NCBI GenBank assembly: GCA_964404985.1
Contig: CAYOMD010000002.1
Span: forward strand, 110,564-174,563
DNA length: 64,000 nucleotides
Source: Hankyongella sp964404985
GTDB lineage: Bacteria; Pseudomonadota; Alphaproteobacteria; Sphingomonadales; Sphingomonadaceae
Reading direction: 5' to 3'
The position numbers were made by a program, and so were the translations under genes. Of this stretch, positions 59,643 through 64,000 are shown one piece after another; the stretch's first letter is position 1; each line of letters starts with the position of its first letter. Below the pieces are notes generated by a model. The model did no database searches, was not told the DNA's origin, and saw only the letters and a program-made list of their open reading frames with translations.

Positions 59643-61020
59643 AGGCCTCCCGATATTTTTTCACCACGCGCAAGGCGTAGATGTTGAGCATCAAGGTCAC
59701 GACGAACAGCACCAGACCCAGCGCGAAGGCGGAGAGGGTTTTGGGCGAGTCGAATTCCTGGTCGCCAGTCAGCAGTTGCACGATCTGCGCCGTGACGGTG
59801 GTGACAGAGGAGAACGGATTGACGGTGAGGTTGGCCGCAAGTCCTGCCGCCATCACGACGATCATGGTCTCGCCGATGGCCCGGGACACCGCCAGCAGGA
59901 AGCCGCCAACGATCCCTGGCAGGGCTGCCGGCATCAGCACTTTGCGGATTGTCTCGGACAGGGTGGCCCCCATGGCGAGCGAGCCATCCTTCATCGCCTG
60001 CGGAACGGCCGTCAGCGCATCGTCCGCCATCGAGGACATGAAGGGAATGATCATCACGCCCATCACGAGGCCGGCGGCCAGCGCACTCTCAGAGGACGCA
60101 CCAGCGATCCCGACCATCTCGGCGAAGCTGCGCACTGCAGGCGCCAGGGTGAGAGCCGCGAAATAGCCGTAAACCACCGTCGGCACCCCGGCGAGCACTT
60201 CCAGCATGGGCTTCATCCAGCGTCGCAGGCTCGCAGACGCATACTGGGTGAGATAAACCGCCGAAAACAGCCCGATCGGGACTGCAACCACCATGGCAAT
60301 CATGGCGATGAAAATCGTTCCCCAGAACAAGGGTATCGCCCCGAACGCACCAGACGAGCCGATCTGGTCTGCGCGCAGTGCCGTCTGCGGGCTCCATTTG
60401 GTGCCGAGCAGGAAGTCAAGCAACGGGACCTTGTTGAAGAACCGCAGGGACTCGAACAGCAGCGACAGCACGATGCCGAGCGTGGTGACAATCGCGACCG
60501 CAGACGCCGCAACCAGCAGCACCATCACCAGCCGCTCAACCCGGTTGCGGGTGCGGGTGTGAGGCTTCAAACTCATCAGGCTGGCCAGCGCCCCCAGCAG
60601 CCCGACGGCGAGGGCCGCAGAGCCGACCAGCGTGCTCGCCTGGTCATTCCAGTGCTTGTAGGCCGCTGCAGCTGCCTTGGCGTTCTCGTCATAACTGTCA
60701 GAGACTGCGCCGGTCGCCAGGCTGCGGACCTCATTCAGGAACACGCGCCGCGCCTCGGGTTCGGCCGGAATCGTCTTGTCGTCCAGAACGCTGACCGTCA
60801 GCGACTCAACAACCCCAGCCCCGGTGAAATTCCAGACCAGCAAAAGCAAAAGCGCCGGCGCCAGCGCCGCGAGTGCAGTCTGCCAGCCATGGTAACCGGG
60901 TCGGGAGTGCGCAGTCTGCCGCTTGTTGATCCGGGGAAATGCCGTGGCCCGGCGGTAGGCAGCGGTGTACGCCACCGCCGCCAGGGCCAGAACCAACAGG
61001 AACGCCAGACCGATCGACAT
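59635..61020 (-). CDS. pstC: phosphate ABC transporter permease PstC (long form)
   Basis: A 461-residue permease, also longer than the E. coli protein (about 319). The N-terminal membrane segment is followed by a periplasmic insertion with SLATGAVSDSYDENAKAAAAAYKHW. The permease core has FGAIPLFWGTIFIAMIAMVVAVPIGL, YGYFAALTLAP and the EAA-like loop SSMADDALTAVPQAMKDGSLAMGATLSETIRKVLMPAALPG. It pairs with PstA to form the channel. The ATG at 61020 is 3 bp after the pstS stop. Its stop lies 8 bp inside pstA. Confidence 0.93.
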   Translation of the reverse strand: MSIGLAFLLVLALAAVAYTAAYRRATAFPRINKRQTAHSRPGYHGWQTALAALAPALLLLLVWNFTGAGVVESLTVSVLDDKTIPAEPEARRVFLNEVRSLATGAVSDSYDENAKAAAAAYKHWNDQASTLVGSAALAVGLLGALASLMSLKPHTRTRNRVERLVMVLLVAASAVAIVTTLGIVLSLLFESLRFFNKVPLLDFLLGTKWSPQTALRADQIGSSGAFGAIPLFWGTIFIAMIAMVVAVPIGLFSAVYLTQYASASLRRWMKPMLEVLAGVPTVVYGYFAALTLAPAVRSFAEMVGIAGASSESALAAGLVMGVMIIPFMSSMADDALTAVPQAMKDGSLAMGATLSETIRKVLMPAALPGIVGGFLLAVSRAIGETMIVVMAAGLAANLTVNPFSSVTTVTAQIVQLLTGDQEFDSPKTLSAFALGLVLFVVTLMLNIYALRVVKKYREAYD

Positions 61021-61023
61021 GGG

Positions 61024-62082
61024 CTACTTGATCACGGCTGGATTGAGCGGGATCAGCTTGGTTGCCGCAGCCGCTGACTGCTTGCGGGTCGCCTCCGGCG
61101 TTGCAACCAGACCGCGCTTGGCGAGGTAACCCTTCGGCCCCCACGTGCTTTCCTTGGCATATTCCGCGAGATAGGCCCGCAGCGAGGTGCCAAGCTGGGT
61201 CTTCTGGGTGGCCTGACGCGCCTTGACATAAATGTACAGGGGGCGTGCCGCCGGATATTTGAAGCTGGAAATGTTCGGATAGGTCGCAGCGACACCGTCC
61301 AGGGGAACGTCCTTGATCTTGTCGAGGTTCTCCTCAAGGTAGCTGTAGCCGAAGACGCCGAGTGCGATCGGGTTGGCGATCAGCTTCTGGACGATCAGGT
61401 TGTCGTTCTCACCAGCCTCGATGTAGGGGCCGTCCTCACGCAGCTTGCCACAGCGACGCTTGAAGGCTTTCTCGTCGCTCTTCTTGAGGTCAGCCATTTT
61501 CGGCTCGGCCTGGAGACACCCGGCCTCGACAACCAGCTCATCGAATGCATCACGGGTGCCGGACGTCGGCGGCGGACCGATCACCTCGATCTTGCTGGCC
61601 GGCAGCGCCGGGTTCACGTCTTTCCAGGTTTTTGCCGTATTCTTTTTGCCATTCGGCAGCGTTTCGGCGAGCGCCAGGAAAACATCCTTGCGGCTCACCG
61701 AAATCGGCTTGGCGGTTTTCGACTGCGCCAGCGCGATGCCATCAAGCCCGACCTGGATTTCCACAATCGGGCCGGCACCGTTTTTGGCACAAAGCTCGAC
61801 TTCCGATTTCTTGATCCGCCGCGAGGCGTTGGTGATGTCCGGGAACTTGTCGCCAACGCCGCCACAGAAAATCTGCAAGCCACCACCCGTGCCGGTCGAT
61901 TCAACAATCGGTGCTTTGAATTTCGGGTTCTTCTTCGCGAACTGCTCGGCCACCGCCGTGGTGAAAGGATAGACCGTTGAGGATCCGACAATACGGATTT
62001 CATCCCGGGCGTGCGCAGATGCACCAAACGCGAGAATGGCCGCTGCCCCCAGCAGGGCTCGTTGTAACATACTTGCACTCAT
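61024..62082 (-). CDS. pstS: phosphate-binding periplasmic protein PstS
   Basis: A 352-residue substrate-binding protein. It has a signal peptide (to SAHA, about residue 25), then RIVGSSTVYPFTTAVAEQFAKKNP, GTGGGLQIFCGGVGDKFPDI and GPPPTSGTRDAFDELV, typical of phosphate-binding contacts. It delivers phosphate to PstCA. The ATG at 62082 is preceded by AGGAG. It is the first structural gene of the transporter and lies 223 bp behind phoR. The 62083-62305 spacer should hold the Pho promoter; only a weak candidate box is seen. Confidence 0.95.
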   Translation of the reverse strand: MSASMLQRALLGAAAILAFGASAHARDEIRIVGSSTVYPFTTAVAEQFAKKNPKFKAPIVESTGTGGGLQIFCGGVGDKFPDITNASRRIKKSEVELCAKNGAGPIVEIQVGLDGIALAQSKTAKPISVSRKDVFLALAETLPNGKKNTAKTWKDVNPALPASKIEVIGPPPTSGTRDAFDELVVEAGCLQAEPKMADLKKSDEKAFKRRCGKLREDGPYIEAGENDNLIVQKLIANPIALGVFGYSYLEENLDKIKDVPLDGVAATYPNISSFKYPAARPLYIYVKARQATQKTQLGTSLRAYLAEYAKESTWGPKGYLAKRGLVATPEATRKQSAAAATKLIPLNPAVIK

Positions 62083-62305
62083 GCCAATCTCCTGAGCTTC
62101 CCGGCCCGTCGTCGCCGGTCATTACGTCTTGTCGTTGCGGGTTTGCCCCCCGGTCGTCAATTACAAAGCTGACACAGATTCCGGCGGCTTTGCCTGGGCC
62201 GTTCCATCAGCTGTCGCCACACTATCGCGCATCTTCGGCGGCCACCACCAATTGTTAACGATAATGAACCGACTGACGCACGAATATTACAGCTTTGCTG
62301 CGTAT

Positions 62306-63589
62306 TTATGACAAAGCGGACCGGGACGAAGAATTGCTGCTAGCTTCTTTGACCGGCAGGGTGAAGGTTACGGTTGTGCCCACCCCAAGGGTGCTGGAAA
62401 TATCAAGTTTTCCCTGGTGCCGCTCCAGGATGTGCTTGACGATGGCCAGGCCAAGACCGGTCCCGCCCAGTCGCCGTGAACGGGCGTTGTCGATCCGGTA
62501 GAAGCGCTCGGTCAGGCGCGGCAGGTGCTCGGGCGCAATGCCCTCTCCGCGATCACGCACACAAATCCGGACGACCGGTGCATCGCTTTCGCTGACATCC
62601 TCCGCCTCTGCCACCTCCGCGGCAATCTCGATTGGCGTGCCGGCGCGCCCGTATTTTATCGCATTCGAGACGAGGTTGTGGAGAACCTGCAGAATCTGGT
62701 CGCGATCCGCGATCACCATCGGCAGGTCGGCCGGAACGGACAGGTTGAGGCTGCGCGCGTCCGCCCCCAGCCTTACGGCCAGGGTCTTGCCGACATCGGC
62801 CAGCACCGGTGCCAGGTCGATCGGTGTCGCGGGCGGGGGCTGGTTGTCCAGCTCCACGCGGGACAAGGAGAGCAGATCATCGATCAGGCGGGACATCCGG
62901 TCCGCCTCCTGACCCATGATGTCGAGGAAGCGCACCCGGGCGGCCGAATCGTCCGCAGCCGCACCCTGAAGCGTCTCGATGAAACCCATGACGGTCGAGA
63001 GCGGCGTGCGCAGTTCGTGACTGGCGTTGGCCACGAAGTCGACGCGCATCCGCTCGGCCAGCCGCAACGCCGTGATGTCGCGCAGACTGATAACATAGCG
63101 CCGGCTGTCATCGCCCAGGGGTGCGACCCGCAGCGCATAGGAGCGCTCGATCGGGGAGAGCAGGTGAAGTTCCTGTTCCTGTGCGGCCTCAAGCCGGACC
63201 GATTCGCGGATGGCCTCGACCGCACCGGGGTGCCGCAGGAACACGGTGATGGCCTCCCCCACCAGTGTCGGCCCGAACAGGCCGTGCGCCGCCTTGTTGC
63301 ACACCAGGATTTCAAGCCCTTGTGAGACGATGAACAGCGGCTCCGCCAGCCCGCTGATGACGGCTGCCGCATCGATGTCCGGCACCGCCGGCACATCATC
63401 GCCAGGGTCAGGCTGCTCGCTTTTGGCGTGTACTATCGGTTTGCGGACTGCTGCGGAGGCAGTCGCGAGCGCGAACAAGATGCCGAAAAGGGTCAAAGCA
63501 GCCGCACCCGGGGAGATCGCAAGACCCGCAAGCACCGCGAACGCCGCAGCGACTGCTAAACCCCGAATCCAGTAACCCTGGCGCAACAT
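62306..63589 (-). CDS. phoR: phosphate sensor histidine kinase PhoR
   Basis: A 427-residue membrane kinase. Two N-terminal hydrophobic segments (about 7-50) are followed by a PAS domain (PLFIVSQGLEILVCNKAAHGLFG), the HisKA domain with the phosphorylated His in ASHELRTPLSTVMGF, and the ATPase domain with NLVSNAIKYG, DRGEGIAPE, GGTGLGLAIVKHI. It phosphorylates PhoB under phosphate limitation. The start is ATG 63589 (MLRQGYW). The gene order phoR-pstSCAB-phoU-phoB matches many alphaproteobacteria. Confidence 0.94.
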   Translation of the reverse strand: MLRQGYWIRGLAVAAAFAVLAGLAISPGAAALTLFGILFALATASAAVRKPIVHAKSEQPDPGDDVPAVPDIDAAAVISGLAEPLFIVSQGLEILVCNKAAHGLFGPTLVGEAITVFLRHPGAVEAIRESVRLEAAQEQELHLLSPIERSYALRVAPLGDDSRRYVISLRDITALRLAERMRVDFVANASHELRTPLSTVMGFIETLQGAAADDSAARVRFLDIMGQEADRMSRLIDDLLSLSRVELDNQPPPATPIDLAPVLADVGKTLAVRLGADARSLNLSVPADLPMVIADRDQILQVLHNLVSNAIKYGRAGTPIEIAAEVAEAEDVSESDAPVVRICVRDRGEGIAPEHLPRLTERFYRIDNARSRRLGGTGLGLAIVKHILERHQGKLDISSTLGVGTTVTFTLPVKEASSNSSSRSALS

Positions 63590-64000
63590 ATCAGGCGCGA
63601 AACAAGTTCAAGCGGCCGGCACAAAGGACAAGACAGCGTGTTGCGAGCTTTTCACAATAGCGCATAGTTTGGAAATTGCGCATGAATGGAATCAACCTGA
63701 AAGTGAGTCTGGCGTTATTAAGATTTAATACCCGAGCGTGGAGGGTTCTACCAGCGCAAGGGCGAAAAAATTGTACGACTGCTGGAATTATGCTGCCACA
63801 ATATTCATTCACATGTTTTGGTTTTGCGCCCTGCTCGCAGCAGGGCAATACGTTTTCGCGGGCAAGAAACGTTAAAAAGCATTATGAATGAGGCACTTCG
63901 CCGATCACTCGAATCACTGTTGCAAAATGATACCAGGGCCGTTCTTGTGACACGTCATTAATGGCCAAGGGTGAGGAGAGGCCGGATATGGCCGGATAAA
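63590..64000. other. window-end intergenic region
   Basis: This 411-bp stretch beyond phoR has several short open frames but none that I can defend. A 71-codon plus-strand frame at 63676-63891 lacks a ribosome-binding site and has atypical codon use, and a 25-codon frame at 63884-63961 is too short to judge. GAGGAGAGG at 63971-63979 precedes only a four-codon frame. The region is AT-richer between 63640 and 63830, as expected for the phoR promoter area. Confidence 0.4.

Noticed and set aside
62170..62187. Pho box before pstS (CTGTGTCA... on the minus strand)
   Set aside because: Only about 10 of 18 positions agree with the consensus; too weak to annotate.
63676..63891. 71-codon frame at the window end
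   Set aside because: No ribosome-binding site, no recognisable domain and atypical codon use.
1..64000. CRISPR array, rRNA operon, prophage or complete insertion sequence
   Set aside because: No spaced long repeats, rRNA sequence, phage structural genes or transposase were seen anywhere in the window.

Overview
The window is high-GC chromosomal DNA of an alphaproteobacterium. Supporting markers are a GcrA-type cell-cycle regulator, an Atm1-like ABC exporter end that closely resembles sphingomonad or mitochondrial Atm1, a COQ9-family gene divergent from rpsU, a phoR-pstSCAB-phoU-phoB cluster with long PstA and PstC proteins, and sulfotransferase-TPR and TonB-receptor genes. Two PEP-CTERM proteins, UDP-sugar genes and a large RTX/beta-helix protein point to an envelope- or biofilm-forming, probably aquatic lineage. 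The genus cannot be fixed from the sequence alone.

Layout. 1-5.2 kb: end of an Atm1-like exporter, a methyltransferase, a PEP-CTERM protein, a small unknown protein, then UDP-glucuronate 4-epimerase and UDP-glucose dehydrogenase (polysaccharide precursors). 5.2-10.6 kb: two palindromic repeat elements, a GAF-PAS histidine kinase with its single-domain receiver, and a chemoreceptor carrying a C-terminal PilZ domain. 10.6-22.7 kb: a catabolic-looking block holding a Tat-exported molybdenum hydroxylase subunit, two Rieske oxygenases, a PYROXD2-like flavoprotein, an APC permease, a TonB receptor and a TPR-sulfotransferase. 22.7-28.1 kb: a tightly overlapped minus-strand operon of 3-hydroxybutyrate dehydrogenase, NDH-2, patatin phospholipase, class III cyclase and MBL hydrolase. 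28.3-31.9 kb: cupin, MFS, peroxiredoxin-like protein, LysR and tRNA-Ser(GCU). 32-43.8 kb: housekeeping genes (FKBP, rpsU, COQ9, feoAB, ssb, dcd, ABC-2 permease, gcrA, CAP protein, ferredoxin-NADP reductase, a second PEP-CTERM protein, lepA). 43.9-53.6 kb: RTX/beta-helix protein, DUF885 protein, NlpC/P60, MarR, M17 aminopeptidase, rarA and SemiSWEET. 53.6-54.95 kb: a low-GC island with one unrecognised gene preceded by four 18-bp direct repeats. 54.95-63.6 kb: an EEP nuclease family gene and the complete phosphate-starvation cluster.

Main points of interest. Both PEP-CTERM genes, 39 kb apart and on opposite strands, carry well-formed sigma-54 (-24/-12) promoter matches, which suggests one RpoN-controlled regulon. 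The low-GC island at 53.6-54.95 kb combines an orphan gene with an exact 18-bp iteron array abutting its Shine-Dalgarno site, and is the best candidate here for an undescribed system. The Rieske/TonB/APC block looks like an uncharacterised uptake-and-oxygenation route, possibly for N-methylated or other small polar compounds.
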